Shown here: positions 15,705-24,810 of the stretch, piece after piece | Layout: each line of letters starts with the position of its first letter | How positions within the stretch are numbered: the stretch's first letter is position 1 | Origin: Chitinophagales bacterium | GTDB lineage: Bacteria; Bacteroidota; Bacteroidia; Chitinophagales; Chitinophagaceae | Assembly: GCA_020636495.1 (NCBI GenBank) | Contig: JACJXQ010000008.1 | Coordinates: 1,736,001-1,800,000, forward strand | Direction: 5' to 3' | DNA length: 64,000 bases | Translations under genes and position numbers: made by a program | The notes under the pieces: generated by a model | Database searches by the model: none | What the model was told of the DNA's origin: nothing | The model's input: the letters and a program-made list of their open reading frames with translations, nothing else

Positions 15705-17495
15705 TTAATCCTTGCTGTGGCCTTTGTAACTCGGTCTTTTTTTGCCAAAGTCCTTATTGTCAGACCTTTGTGAATAACTTCTTTCTCTATGTCCTTTCCC
15801 GCTTTTTTCTCTGTTCCCACCTTTAAATCCTCCACCTGACCTGCCGCCTGAACGACCACCATATGCTGCGCCACCACCTGAGCGACCGCCCTGTGCCTGG
15901 TCGGCTTCTTCGATACGTATCTTTCGGCCGTTAACTTTTTTCTGCGAGAGTGCGGTGATGATAAAATCAACTGCAGTACCCGGAACATTGAAAAAGCTGC
16001 TTAATTCTCTAACCGTTATTCTTTGTATCAGGTTGGACTCTATATCTGTAGCGCCAACTACCAGGTCCAATAATTTCTTGCTGGATGAGATACCGTCTTT
16101 TTCACCCATATTCATAAACAATCGCACACTGTCACGATTGCCCCTTGCCGATTTTTCGCCACCATCATAACCTGCATTCAGATCTTTGGCATGGTGATAA
16201 GCTCTCATGGTATCTTCCAGTTGCAACCATATTAACCTGCGTATCAGCTCATCCTTATCCATATCTGCAAAGCGCTCATGAATAGAATTGAGATATACTT
16301 CGGCAAAGTCTTTCTGTGGCTCAGCAGTGGCTATCTGCTCCAGGTGGAAGAAAAGGCGCTTGCGCACTACTTCAGCACCATCAGGAATATCGCTGCGGTT
16401 GAATCGCTGTTTTACCAGTCGTTCAATCTGGCGGATATTAGATATCTGTTTCGGAGAAACAATAGACATACAGATACCTGATTTTCCGGCGCGGCCGGTA
16501 CGTCCGCTACGGTGCGTATATACCTCAGGGTCGTCGGGCAACTCATAGTTGATAACGTGTGTTATATCATTTACGTCAATACCCCGTGCTGCCACATCTG
16601 TAGCAACAACTATCTGCAAAGCCTTGTTTTTAAAACGTTCCAGCACTTTAGTACGCATACTCTGGTCCATATCTCCGTGCAGCGGGCTTACATGATAGCC
16701 CATCTTCATCAGTTTCTCAGATACTTCCTGGGCGTCATTTTTAGTGCGGGTAAAGATGATGCCATATATACCCGGAGTAAAATCCAATAGCCTGCGTAAT
16801 GTTTCGAAACGGTTGTGATGATTCGTTACATAGTATTGGTGGTCAATATTCTCGTTGAGCGAGTTTTCAGCTGCTACGGCAAATTCCTTCCATTCACTCA
16901 TGAAACGCTTGGCTATCTTACGCACGTCGTTTGACATGGTAGCTGAGAACAGCCAGGTGTATTCACGCTCAGTGGCAGAAGATAAAATGAATTCGATATC
17001 CTCGCGGAAACCCATGTTCAGCATTTCGTCCGCTTCATCGAGCACTACATATTTCACCTGGTCTAATGATACAGCTTTGCGCTCCAGCAGGTCGATTAGA
17101 CGGCCGGGAGTAGCTACGATCACTTGTGTGCCGGATTTCAGGCTACGTATCTGTCCACCTATGGACACACCGCCGTAAACTGCTGTGGTGTTCAAGCCAC
17201 GCATATACTGCCCGTATTTCTGAAATTCCGTCTCTATCTGCATACACAATTCACGTGTAGGACTGAGAACTAATGCCTGCACATGTTTCTGTGCAACGTC
17301 GATGTTGTGCAATAGCGGAAGTCCGAAGGCGGCAGTTTTGCCTGTACCCGTCTGGGCAAGGCCAATAATGTCGTTTGGAGTAGAAAGCAGGAAAGGCACT
17401 ACCTTTTCCTGAATTGGCGTAGGGTTTTCAAACCCTAATTCCGATACGGCACGAGTCAATTCTTCTCTCATCGAGAAGTCTTTGAATGTTACCAT
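15705..17495 (-). CDS. DEAD-box ATP-dependent RNA helicase with DbpA-like domain
   Basis: 596 residues. Motifs in order: Q motif NPTPIQEKVV, motif I AQTGTGKTAAFG, PTRELC, GGVSIGG, TPGRLID, motif II VLDEADEML, motif III SATM, then the second RecA domain with TRTKNDA, VATDVAARGIDV and HRSGRTGRAGKSG. A DbpA-type RNA-binding domain follows near residues 465-540 (DLVVGATDIESN...FFNVPGTAVDFIITAL). The tail is a Gly/Arg/Ser-rich disordered region. This architecture matches DeaD/CsdA, which helps assemble the large ribosomal subunit and acts in the cold. The promoter is consensus. Confidence 0.93.
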   Translation of the reverse strand: MVTFKDFSMREELTRAVSELGFENPTPIQEKVVPFLLSTPNDIIGLAQTGTGKTAAFGLPLLHNIDVAQKHVQALVLSPTRELCMQIETEFQKYGQYMRGLNTTAVYGGVSIGGQIRSLKSGTQVIVATPGRLIDLLERKAVSLDQVKYVVLDEADEMLNMGFREDIEFILSSATEREYTWLFSATMSNDVRKIAKRFMSEWKEFAVAAENSLNENIDHQYYVTNHHNRFETLRRLLDFTPGIYGIIFTRTKNDAQEVSEKLMKMGYHVSPLHGDMDQSMRTKVLERFKNKALQIVVATDVAARGIDVNDITHVINYELPDDPEVYTHRSGRTGRAGKSGICMSIVSPKQISNIRQIERLVKQRFNRSDIPDGAEVVRKRLFFHLEQIATAEPQKDFAEVYLNSIHERFADMDKDELIRRLIWLQLEDTMRAYHHAKDLNAGYDGGEKSARGNRDSVRLFMNMGEKDGISSSKKLLDLVVGATDIESNLIQRITVRELSSFFNVPGTAVDFIITALSQKKVNGRKIRIEEADQAQGGRSGGGAAYGGRSGGRSGGGFKGGNREKSGKGHRERSYSQRSDNKDFGKKRPSYKGHSKD

Positions 17496-17529
17496 TTTAA
17501 TAAAGAACTTAAATTTTTAATTAAGGGCG

Positions 17530-17562
17530 CAAAGGTACGGGTAATAATTGACAATAAGCAAA
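17530..17562 (-). promoter_or_regulatory. Promoter of the DEAD-box helicase gene
   Basis: On the minus strand TTTG (17562-17559), a 21-base spacer and TACCTTTG (17537-17530) give a full Bacteroidota promoter, 34 bases before the ATG. Confidence 0.7.
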
Positions 17563-17693
17563 ATACTTTATTTTATTGGTATTTAAGGCCGAAATAGTAA
17601 CTCCGTTTTTATTTGTTATTGGGTGTTTTTCCCCTGTTTTTTCTCATATATATTACAGAATTTGCAGTATTGATCATACATCAATCAACAACG

Positions 17694-18848
17694 ATGAGAT
17701 ACTATTCTGTAAAAACTGAAATAGCCGATAAGAAACGCAGGCACGATATGGTAGGGCATCTTATAGACCTGAAAGCTGACCTTGCCAAAGCTGTACCGGA
17801 AAAGATATTCAATGAGAACTTGCTGGTAGCTACATGGAATATCAGGGATTTCGGCTCTAATAAATTCGGGCATGGGCATCGCTTGCCGGAGAGTTATTTT
17901 TATATAGGTGAGATATTATCTGCTTTTGATGTGATAGCGGTACAGGAGGTAAGTGATGATCTTACAACCTTTCAGAAGCTTATGTATATCATGGGCCCTG
18001 ATTGGGACTACCTGCTGACAGACGTTACAGAAGGAGCTCCCGGGAATGGGGAACGTATGGCCTTCATATATGACACCAAGCGGGTGAGTTTTAAAAAAAT
18101 AGCCGGGCAGATCGTTTTGCCCAAAGGCAGTGAAGTAGAAGATAGCCAATTTGCACGCACACCATACCTGGTAGCATTCCAGGCAGGGTGGTTCAAGTTT
18201 CAACTGTGCACAGTTCATATTTACTACGGGGCCGACACAGGTAATGCACTTAAGAAAAGGGTGGGAGAAATTGCAGCTATTGCACAATTTTTCGGTAAGA
18301 GAGCTAAGCGAAAGGAAGAGAACCTGATACTATTAGGTGACTTTAATATTGTAAGCCCGACGCACCAGACCATGGAAGCGCTGGAACAAAATGGATTTAT
18401 TATCCCCGACCATATTAAGAATAAGCCGGTTACCACAAATATGGGTAAAACCAAGTATTATGACCAGATAGCCTATATGGAAAAGAAGGGCGAAGTCTTG
18501 TTTGCTGCCAATGATAATAGTTCAGGTGCTTATAACTATTATGATAAGGTTTTTTCGGACGAACAGTATGAGTACTTCAAGCCTGAAATATTGAAGATTA
18601 TTATGGGTAAGATGTCTGATCTGCAAACGGTATTGAACAACACTACGTCTGCAACAAAACAAAAGTCAACGCAAAAAGCAATAGATGATCTCAGATCCAT
18701 GGCCGGTGATGACAAAGAACTCAGGAAATATTACGAAAAAAAGTGGCGAACATTCCAGATGTCAGACCACTTGCCAATGTGGGTTGAACTAAAGATTAAC
18801 TTCAGCAACAACTACCTGAATATTGTGAAAGCCGAAGCGGGGGATTAA
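17694..18848 (+). CDS. Endonuclease/exonuclease/phosphatase (EEP) family protein
   Basis: 384 residues from the ATG at 17694; the frame continues upstream to a TTG at 17613, but that stretch is hydrophobic and unlike the family. EEP motifs are ATWNIRDFG (metal-binding Asn), VIAVQEV (catalytic Glu), LLGDFNIVSP (Asp-x-Asn) and MSDHLPMWVEL (the C-terminal Asp-His). The fold serves DNA repair nucleases, sphingomyelinases and phosphatases; the substrate is unknown. A roughly 100-residue insertion, Lys- and Tyr-rich, sits before the final SDH motif. There is no signal peptide from this start. The last four bases overlap the convergent membrane-protein gene. Confidence 0.82.
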   Translation: MRYYSVKTEIADKKRRHDMVGHLIDLKADLAKAVPEKIFNENLLVATWNIRDFGSNKFGHGHRLPESYFYIGEILSAFDVIAVQEVSDDLTTFQKLMYIMGPDWDYLLTDVTEGAPGNGERMAFIYDTKRVSFKKIAGQIVLPKGSEVEDSQFARTPYLVAFQAGWFKFQLCTVHIYYGADTGNALKKRVGEIAAIAQFFGKRAKRKEENLILLGDFNIVSPTHQTMEALEQNGFIIPDHIKNKPVTTNMGKTKYYDQIAYMEKKGEVLFAANDNSSGAYNYYDKVFSDEQYEYFKPEILKIIMGKMSDLQTVLNNTTSATKQKSTQKAIDDLRSMAGDDKELRKYYEKKWRTFQMSDHLPMWVELKINFSNNYLNIVKAEAGD

Positions 18849-20302
18849 TTACTCCTTTTCTTTTTTTTCTTTTTGTTTGAATGGACTGTAACAGTTGCTG
18901 CAGTGGACTTGTTTTGCTTGCTTGCCTGGGGTGGGTACTCAAAATTATATATAGCACGGGATAACTTTAAAAACAAAGCACTATTTCCCATGTACAAGGC
19001 TATAAGAGGGAAAGCCTTGAACAATCCACGTTTAGCGGTTGTGATATTGAACCATTTAGTAACATAAATGAGCATTGGCAACCCTAAATAAATGACCAGT
19101 ATACCAAATAGTAGCAGGCGGGCTTCTTTATTAAATGAACGAAAGAATATGGCATCAATTAATAGAATAAGTAAGAAGAAATATATGAAGTATCCATACA
19201 AAGCAATATTAATGCCACCGAATATGAGCCTTGAATTGATCTTACTCAACCAACCGAAGAAAGAAGTTGCGGGCGAAAAGTTTAATTCAGCACCCAGGTT
19301 AAGGCCGGGTGGAAGGTAGTATTTTACAAAAATGTCGATCCATATAAAGTAGAAAATAAAAGGTACTGCAAGGAATAACACGAGGTTGATGATTACCCTC
19401 TGAATGCTTACTTTTTCCTGCCATAAACGGAAGAATATATAAGGTGTTATCAAACCTGCAAATATCAGTGTTTCTACACGAATGAAGGTGGCAAAACCAA
19501 ACATAAGACAGCTGTAAAGAAAGCATGAATTTTGTTTGTGCTCAAAGTATTGGTTCAGGAAGTAAAAACCGGCGAAAAAGAATACCATGTTACTGTAATC
19601 CCATAACAGTATGTATGTATAGCCATAAAGCTCCGGAATTGAGATGAACAAAAGGGTTATTAAACCGGCTAATACAGGGTGTAGTTTTTCTCTCAAAAGA
19701 CTGTATAGCCATGTCAGAAAACATAAAACAATGATTGTTAGCCATACCTGCCCAAAAGGATGTACCAGTAATTTGTATACTATCTGAAGGTCACTGATGA
19801 AAGGAGGTTTCAATAGGTTGGGTGTAGCCTCCAGAAGATTCATACTGAAAACAGAATTGTTCAAAGTATGTTCTTCTATCGCATATTTTGCCAGGGCTTC
19901 CGGGCCAGAAAGGACATCTCTTGCATTGGGCGGAAAATAATAAGTACGCCATATACTTGGTATCATAATGAATACCAGAAAGAGAATAAACAGCACTTCA
20001 TACAAGGAGGGCAGTTTATACTCCTTGTTTTTCAATTGTAATATTGAAAAATTATACCTTTTAAATGGTATTGCAAACAGGGCAATTGATATCAAAGATA
20101 TAGATAGGATAATGTTGGTTTTTGTAATAGGTATGTGAGCAAGCTCAATGAGCATTGGCACCAGGGATATTACCATGATCCCATTCAACATTGCCAGGAC
20201 AATAGTATGTAACGTTTTTTGCTTTATGTTAAACAAAGCCAGTATGCCTCTGCCGGCAACGAATTGTGTTGTTAAAAGAAATATTAAGCCGGGGATATTC
20301 AT
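18845..20302 (-). CDS. Multi-pass membrane protein, possibly glycosyltransferase-like
   Basis: 485 residues with ten or more hydrophobic segments and short loops. One larger loop near residues 115-165 carries RTYYFPPNARDVLSGPEALAKYA, reminiscent of the periplasmic loop of membrane glycosyltransferases (GT-C fold), but no family signature is certain. The protein ends in a basic tail with a run of six lysines. It is the second gene of a two-gene operon, 5 bases after the 155-residue protein. Function unknown; a lipid-linked sugar transferase is a guess from topology. Confidence 0.6.
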   Translation of the reverse strand: MNIPGLIFLLTTQFVAGRGILALFNIKQKTLHTIVLAMLNGIMVISLVPMLIELAHIPITKTNIILSISLISIALFAIPFKRYNFSILQLKNKEYKLPSLYEVLFILFLVFIMIPSIWRTYYFPPNARDVLSGPEALAKYAIEEHTLNNSVFSMNLLEATPNLLKPPFISDLQIVYKLLVHPFGQVWLTIIVLCFLTWLYSLLREKLHPVLAGLITLLFISIPELYGYTYILLWDYSNMVFFFAGFYFLNQYFEHKQNSCFLYSCLMFGFATFIRVETLIFAGLITPYIFFRLWQEKVSIQRVIINLVLFLAVPFIFYFIWIDIFVKYYLPPGLNLGAELNFSPATSFFGWLSKINSRLIFGGINIALYGYFIYFFLLILLIDAIFFRSFNKEARLLLFGILVIYLGLPMLIYVTKWFNITTAKRGLFKAFPLIALYMGNSALFLKLSRAIYNFEYPPQASKQNKSTAATVTVHSNKKKKKKRSN

Positions 20303-20307
20303 GACGA

Positions 20308-20775
20308 TCAGGTGTTTTTGTAAATTTCAATCACTTTACTTACTTCTGTTGAGTCTTTCAAAGGTTGATATATAAACTCTTTGCCATTATGTATCAGGCA
20401 CCCCGTGGCTTTATAAACATCTTTGCATTTAATAGTTGTTGTTTTGAGACCGGTAAAATAATAACAGACCACAGGTTCGGGGATCAGTATTCTTGCGTCT
20501 ATTTTTTTATAATATGATTGTGGCGGTAATAATACCAACGGGTCAGATTTATCTTGCTTTTTTATGAAATCTGTAATTGTGACGATGGCAGTATAAGATG
20601 ATTGCCAGCGAATTTCTTTCCGCTCCTCCAGTTTCATATGTTCTGTCTGGGTCGCAATTTCTTCTGCAAAAGAAAGTATACGGTTCTCCAGCCATTTTTT
20701 ATTGGCCGGGATATTCAAATATATGATCACAACAAAGGTGGTGATTAGTAAGATGATGATTTGCCGGTTGTTCAT
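20308..20775 (-). CDS. Hypothetical membrane-anchored protein
   Basis: 155 residues from the ATG at 20775 (a TTG at 20784 is possible). The N-terminus is a signal anchor, NRQIIILLITTFVVIIYLNI; the rest is a soluble, probably periplasmic, alpha/beta domain with two cysteines near the C-terminus (IKCKDVYKATGCLIH). It resembles no family I recognise. The downstream membrane protein gene begins 5 bases after its stop, so the two are probably co-translated and may form a complex. Confidence 0.6.
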   Translation of the reverse strand: MNNRQIIILLITTFVVIIYLNIPANKKWLENRILSFAEEIATQTEHMKLEERKEIRWQSSYTAIVTITDFIKKQDKSDPLVLLPPQSYYKKIDARILIPEPVVCYYFTGLKTTTIKCKDVYKATGCLIHNGKEFIYQPLKDSTEVSKVIEIYKNT

Positions 20776-20978
20776 GATGTGCAAACTATTTACTGATCTT
20801 AAACTGTAATGACGTATTTCAATTTGAAAAGGTTAGTATGATAAGTAACTCTTTAACAGGATAATAATGTCAATAAAAGATGTTTTTAATAGTTGGTTTT
20901 AGTAGTTGGTTAATAATTATCTAGTATTTGCTGGTTTTTATTAATCTACTGTTACAGTGATCGAAATGCTGAAATGAC

Positions 20979-21049
20979 TGTTGTCGCGAATAATTTGTAT
21001 TTCAGGAGTTGTTATCGCGATGTTATCGCGTAGCAAATCAAATGTTATC
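20979..21049 (+). repeat. Iteron-like repeats upstream of the MBOAT operon
   Basis: The 11-mer TGTTRTCGCGW occurs at 20979-20989, 21010-21020 and 21021-21031, the last two back to back, with a shortened TGTTATC at 21043-21049. Starts are spaced 31, 11 and 22 bases, close to whole helical turns. The block lies 110-180 bases before the MBOAT start. The rest of the 20776-21158 gap holds only a pair of TAGTTGGTT repeats (20890, 20903) and no convincing gene. Confidence 0.45.
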
Positions 21050-21158
21050 AGCAGGTTGTTTTTTTGGAGTAGGGGGGTGGTGGAGTGTATTTTTACCCGA
21101 AACACACCAGGTCTGTTTAGACAATATTCCTGGATCAAAACAAAAGTAAAAACGCACG

Positions 21159-22682
21159 ATGTTATTTAATTCGTTTGAATTCCTGCTGTTCTTTCCGGCA
21201 GTGGCCATACTGTTTTTTCTTTTGCCTCACAAATTGCGCTGGCTGCATTTGTTGATGGCAAGCTTCCTCTTTTACATGGCATTTTTGCCGGTATATATAT
21301 TAATACTGGCAGTCACGATCGTGGTAGACTACTTCGCCGGTATCTATATAGAGCGTAGCGCTGGCAGTAAACGAAAGTGGATATTGGTAGCAAGCATTGT
21401 TGCTAACGTTGGTTTCTTATGTTTTTTCAAATATTATGATTTTATCATTGGCAACCTGAATACTGTAATTCCCTTCCACATACCTGTAATGGATGAATTA
21501 TGGATATCCTCAGTTATCGTTCAGTGGAATAATTATGTCAACCATTTGTTCAATACATCTCTTGGAACAGATTTTCCGATCCTGCAGAATATTATTCTAC
21601 CGATAGGCTTGTCATTCCACACTTTCCAGGCCATGAGTTATACTATAGAGGTATATAAAGGCAGGCAGACAGCTGAGCGCCACTTTGGTATTTATGCGTT
21701 GTATGTGATGTTTTTCCCACAATTGGTAGCGGGGCCAATTGAACGCCCGCAAAATGTTATTCACCAATTCCACGAGAAAAAATATTTTAATACTGAGAAC
21801 CTGATAACCGGAGCCAGGCTTATTGCATGGGGGCTGTTTAAAAAGGTAGTGATTGCAGACAGAGCCTCATTGTATGTAGATATTGTGTATAGCGACCCAT
21901 CTGCATACCATTGGTTAAATCTACTTTTGGCGTCACTGTTCTTTACTATACAGATCTATTGCGACTTTTCGGGTTACTCTGATATAGCTATAGGTTCTGC
22001 CCGTATTATGGGCTACGACCTGATGACCAATTTCAGACGCCCATACTTTGCAACAAACATCAAAGAGTTCTGGAGTAAGTGGCATATATCCTTGTCAACA
22101 TGGTTTCGCGATTACCTGTATATACCTCTGGGCGGTAACAGGGTAAAATACAGTCGTTACCTCCTGAATATTGCTATTGTATTTGTAGTGTCAGGTATTT
22201 GGCATGGAGCTAACTGGACCTTTATAGTGTGGGGCGGGCTGCATGCAGCCTACCAGGTTGGGTATATCGTTTATGAGCGATATGCGGATAAAAAGGGCTG
22301 GAACAGGGATACCTGGCTGGGTAACTTCTTGGGGTGGTTTGTAACATTTGGTGCCGTAGTTTTTGCTTGGATATTCTTCAGGGCAAAAGATCTGAACCAG
22401 GCGTGGTTGTTTATCCGCAATATGATGACGTTTCAAACCCCGGCGCCATTTAAAATGACGTTACTGGCTGCTGATGAACGAAGTGGCTTTGGCATAACCA
22501 GTATGTTGCTGATAGCGTTGTTTGGTACGGCCTTGCTATATGTAGAAAAGTATTACAGGTCAGATCTGTCTGAGTTGAATAACAGGCCAAAAATGGACCT
22601 TGCATTTATAACGCTTACAGTGGCAGCTACTATAGTATTTGGCGTGTTTGTCAGAGAAAGCTTTATATACTTTCAATTTTAG
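21159..22682 (+). CDS. MBOAT family O-acyltransferase (AlgI-like)
   Basis: 507 residues, about eleven membrane segments. Family landmarks are the start FNSFEFLLFF, the QLVAGPIERPQNV block, YCDFSGYSDIAIG, the WHISLSTWFRDYLYIPLGGNR core and the catalytic His in SGIWHGANWTFIVWGGLHA. MBOAT proteins such as AlgI and DltB pass an acyl group across the membrane to an exported polymer. The next gene, 6 bases downstream, encodes a membrane-anchored SGNH-like protein, the usual AlgJ/AlgX-type partner, and a GT4 glycosyltransferase follows. The operon probably makes and acetylates a surface glycan. Confidence 0.92.
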   Translation: MLFNSFEFLLFFPAVAILFFLLPHKLRWLHLLMASFLFYMAFLPVYILILAVTIVVDYFAGIYIERSAGSKRKWILVASIVANVGFLCFFKYYDFIIGNLNTVIPFHIPVMDELWISSVIVQWNNYVNHLFNTSLGTDFPILQNIILPIGLSFHTFQAMSYTIEVYKGRQTAERHFGIYALYVMFFPQLVAGPIERPQNVIHQFHEKKYFNTENLITGARLIAWGLFKKVVIADRASLYVDIVYSDPSAYHWLNLLLASLFFTIQIYCDFSGYSDIAIGSARIMGYDLMTNFRRPYFATNIKEFWSKWHISLSTWFRDYLYIPLGGNRVKYSRYLLNIAIVFVVSGIWHGANWTFIVWGGLHAAYQVGYIVYERYADKKGWNRDTWLGNFLGWFVTFGAVVFAWIFFRAKDLNQAWLFIRNMMTFQTPAPFKMTLLAADERSGFGITSMLLIALFGTALLYVEKYYRSDLSELNNRPKMDLAFITLTVAATIVFGVFVRESFIYFQF

Positions 22683-22688
22683 AGGAAT

Positions 22689-23639
22689 ATGAAAAGGAAT
22701 TATTTATTAAGACTTACAACATCACTGGTACTGGCAATGGGAATCTCATGGCTGGCGTACAACGGCGTTATATGGTCGGACAGAAAATACTTTCATTCTA
22801 TTGCCAAAAACGAGTTTGTATTTCTTGAGGATACAACCACTTATGATATATTATTGCTGGGTTCCTCCCGTGTAAAGAACATGGTCAATCCAAGGGTGGT
22901 TGATAGCGTCACAAAGCTCAATAGTTTCAATGCCGGGGCCAGTGGAGCGAATGCCCTGGAAATGAAAACGATACTTGAATCGTATTTGCTGCAACACAGG
23001 CCACCTAAATATATGGTATTGACACTGGACCTCTACTCGCTGGAGAATGACAGGTCATTGCAGTATTATCCTTCATATATTACCTGCGCAGCATCGTCGC
23101 CAATAGAAAAAGCTTTGAAGAATGAAGGTGTGCACACTTATCTATATAAATACCTGCCTTTCCTCAAACTGGTTGAACTGAATGACTACTATAAGGGTAT
23201 AGTTGTTAAATCATTAAAAGGACAAACGGATATTGGAGACGGCGATTATTATTATAAAGGATATGTAAGTAATACAGATGTAGAAATTGAAAAAGATGAA
23301 CTGAAACCACTTCGTTTTTTCGGAGTAACACAAGAGGGCATTGATGCCGTAGGGGATATTATTAATATATGCAGGCAAAAAAATATAGAGCTTGTATTAA
23401 CCTATGCACCAGAGTACAAAAAGTTCATTATACGTGGCACACCAACACCTGAGCGCATATTCAAGGTGTATGACTCAATTGCAACTGTGAACAATATTCC
23501 TTACCTGAGACATGAGAACCTGGCCTTGAGCACGGACCCACAACTTTTTGCCAATAACGGTCACCTGAATAAGAGAGGGGCGGATGTGTATTCCGAAGTA
23601 TTATCAGAACAATTAATAACACTCGGGTTTATTCAATAA
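22689..23639 (+). CDS. SGNH-like periplasmic acyltransferase partner (AlgJ-like)
   Basis: 316 residues with an N-terminal signal anchor (TTSLVLAMGISWLAYN). LLLGSSRVKNM holds the candidate nucleophile Ser of the GDS-type block, and near the C-terminus ANNGHLNKRGADVYS carries the catalytic His. The residue three before that His, normally Asp in SGNH enzymes, is Asn here. This could weaken catalysis or shift the acid to another residue. It follows the MBOAT gene by 6 bases, the arrangement in which MBOAT delivers acetyl groups to an SGNH enzyme for transfer to a glycan. The role is inferred from this context. Confidence 0.65.
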   Translation: MKRNYLLRLTTSLVLAMGISWLAYNGVIWSDRKYFHSIAKNEFVFLEDTTTYDILLLGSSRVKNMVNPRVVDSVTKLNSFNAGASGANALEMKTILESYLLQHRPPKYMVLTLDLYSLENDRSLQYYPSYITCAASSPIEKALKNEGVHTYLYKYLPFLKLVELNDYYKGIVVKSLKGQTDIGDGDYYYKGYVSNTDVEIEKDELKPLRFFGVTQEGIDAVGDIINICRQKNIELVLTYAPEYKKFIIRGTPTPERIFKVYDSIATVNNIPYLRHENLALSTDPQLFANNGHLNKRGADVYSEVLSEQLITLGFIQ

Positions 23640-23670
23640 ACCCAAACAAGAAATAAAAAACACACGATCA

Positions 23671-24786
23671 ATGAAAAAAGTATTCATTTTTTCAACATTG
23701 GAGATAGCTCCATGGGGAGGTAGCGAGCAAATGTGGTCAGATGCTGCACTCAAGTTGTCTGATATGGGTAACAAGGTCATGACCAATACCATGGAGTGGC
23801 CCAAAGTACAAGACAAACTGCAACAGATAAAAGAGCATGGAGGCCTTTTGAGTTTCAGACCTAATTATCATATAAAGGGCAATATTACCGATAAGGCATT
23901 GAATAAGGTGAAAGACATAGGCTGGAAAAGAGCTGTTGCTTCTTTTGATCCTGATGTGATATTGATAAGCGAGGGTGGTGCTTTTGATAATGCTATTATG
24001 CAGCACGGTCAATGGCTATTGTCGCTCAAAAAGCCTGTATATATCATGTCGCAGTTTTTGCTCGAGTATGAATATATTCAACCGCAAAGAAGAAGTTTTT
24101 TCATCGACTATTTTCAAAAAGCGAAGAAGATATTTTTTGTAAGCAACAGGAACAGAACTGTGGCAGAACGAACTATAGCAAGACATATTGATAATGCTGC
24201 TGTTATAAAAAATCCTATTAAGATAAAGAAAACAACGGAAAAGTATCCTGCTACTGATGTGTACAATATTGCTGTTGTGGCCAGGCTGGAGTCTGACGTG
24301 AAAGGTTATGATATAATTATTGAAACCTTTGCCCGGCCGCAGTGGAAAGACAGGAACTATGTAGTTAATGTATATGGTTCAGGCCCGCACGAAGAGTACA
24401 TAAGAGAGTTGGTTGCATTCTACGGCCTGGAAGAGAAGATCAACTTTATGGGTTTTGAAAATGATGTTGTGAATATATGGAACAAGAATCATATCCTGTT
24501 ATTGCCTTCAAGAGGCGAGGGGACACCATTATCGCTACTGGAGGCTAATTATTGCAAAAGAGCTGCTGTTGTTACTGACGTAGGAGGCAATGCAGAGGTG
24601 ATCACAGAAGGGGTGAATGGTTTTGTAGCGGAAGCACCCGTCCTTACATGCGTGGCAAATGCTATGGAGCGCGCATGGTCCAGGAGAAAAGACTGGGAAG
24701 TAATGGGCCTTGTTGCCAAACAGAACATAGACAATATGTACCAGACTGACGCAGTTGAAGAGTTGATAAAGGAAATATCCTGCTGA
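23671..24786 (+). CDS. Glycosyltransferase family 4
   Basis: 371 residues, GT-B fold, cytoplasmic. The N-terminal Gly-rich loop is APWGGSEQMW. In the C-terminal donor domain, AVVARLESDVKGYD precedes YGSGPHEEYIREL and the EX7E motif, EGTPLSLLE, that binds the nucleotide sugar phosphates. This is followed by VVTDVGGNAEVI. It probably adds a sugar to the glycan modified by the two proteins encoded upstream; spacing to them is 31 bases. The gene ends inside a hairpin that also contains the stop codon of the convergent LytTR gene. Confidence 0.88.
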   Translation: MKKVFIFSTLEIAPWGGSEQMWSDAALKLSDMGNKVMTNTMEWPKVQDKLQQIKEHGGLLSFRPNYHIKGNITDKALNKVKDIGWKRAVASFDPDVILISEGGAFDNAIMQHGQWLLSLKKPVYIMSQFLLEYEYIQPQRRSFFIDYFQKAKKIFFVSNRNRTVAERTIARHIDNAAVIKNPIKIKKTTEKYPATDVYNIAVVARLESDVKGYDIIIETFARPQWKDRNYVVNVYGSGPHEEYIRELVAFYGLEEKINFMGFENDVVNIWNKNHILLLPSRGEGTPLSLLEANYCKRAAVVTDVGGNAEVITEGVNGFVAEAPVLTCVANAMERAWSRRKDWEVMGLVAKQNIDNMYQTDAVEELIKEISC

Positions 24787-24810
24787 TTGTCAGCAGGATC
24801 ATTTCCTTTT
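24768..24810. terminator. Bidirectional terminator containing both stop codons
   Basis: Arms at 24768-24786 and 24790-24809 pair over 19 bp with a single bulged C at 24800 and a TTG loop. The stop codons of the GT4 gene (24784-24786) and of the LytTR gene (24799-24801) both lie in the stem. T-rich ends exist on both strands. Confidence 0.75.

Noticed and set aside
17613..17693. Hydrophobic N-terminal extension of the EEP protein from a TTG
   Set aside because: Could be a signal anchor, but lacks a start with basic residues; ATG 17694 is the more likely start.
20941..21138. Minus-strand ORF of 65 codons
   Set aside because: It starts with TTG, has no family resemblance or good ribosome-binding site, and overlaps the iteron-like repeats.
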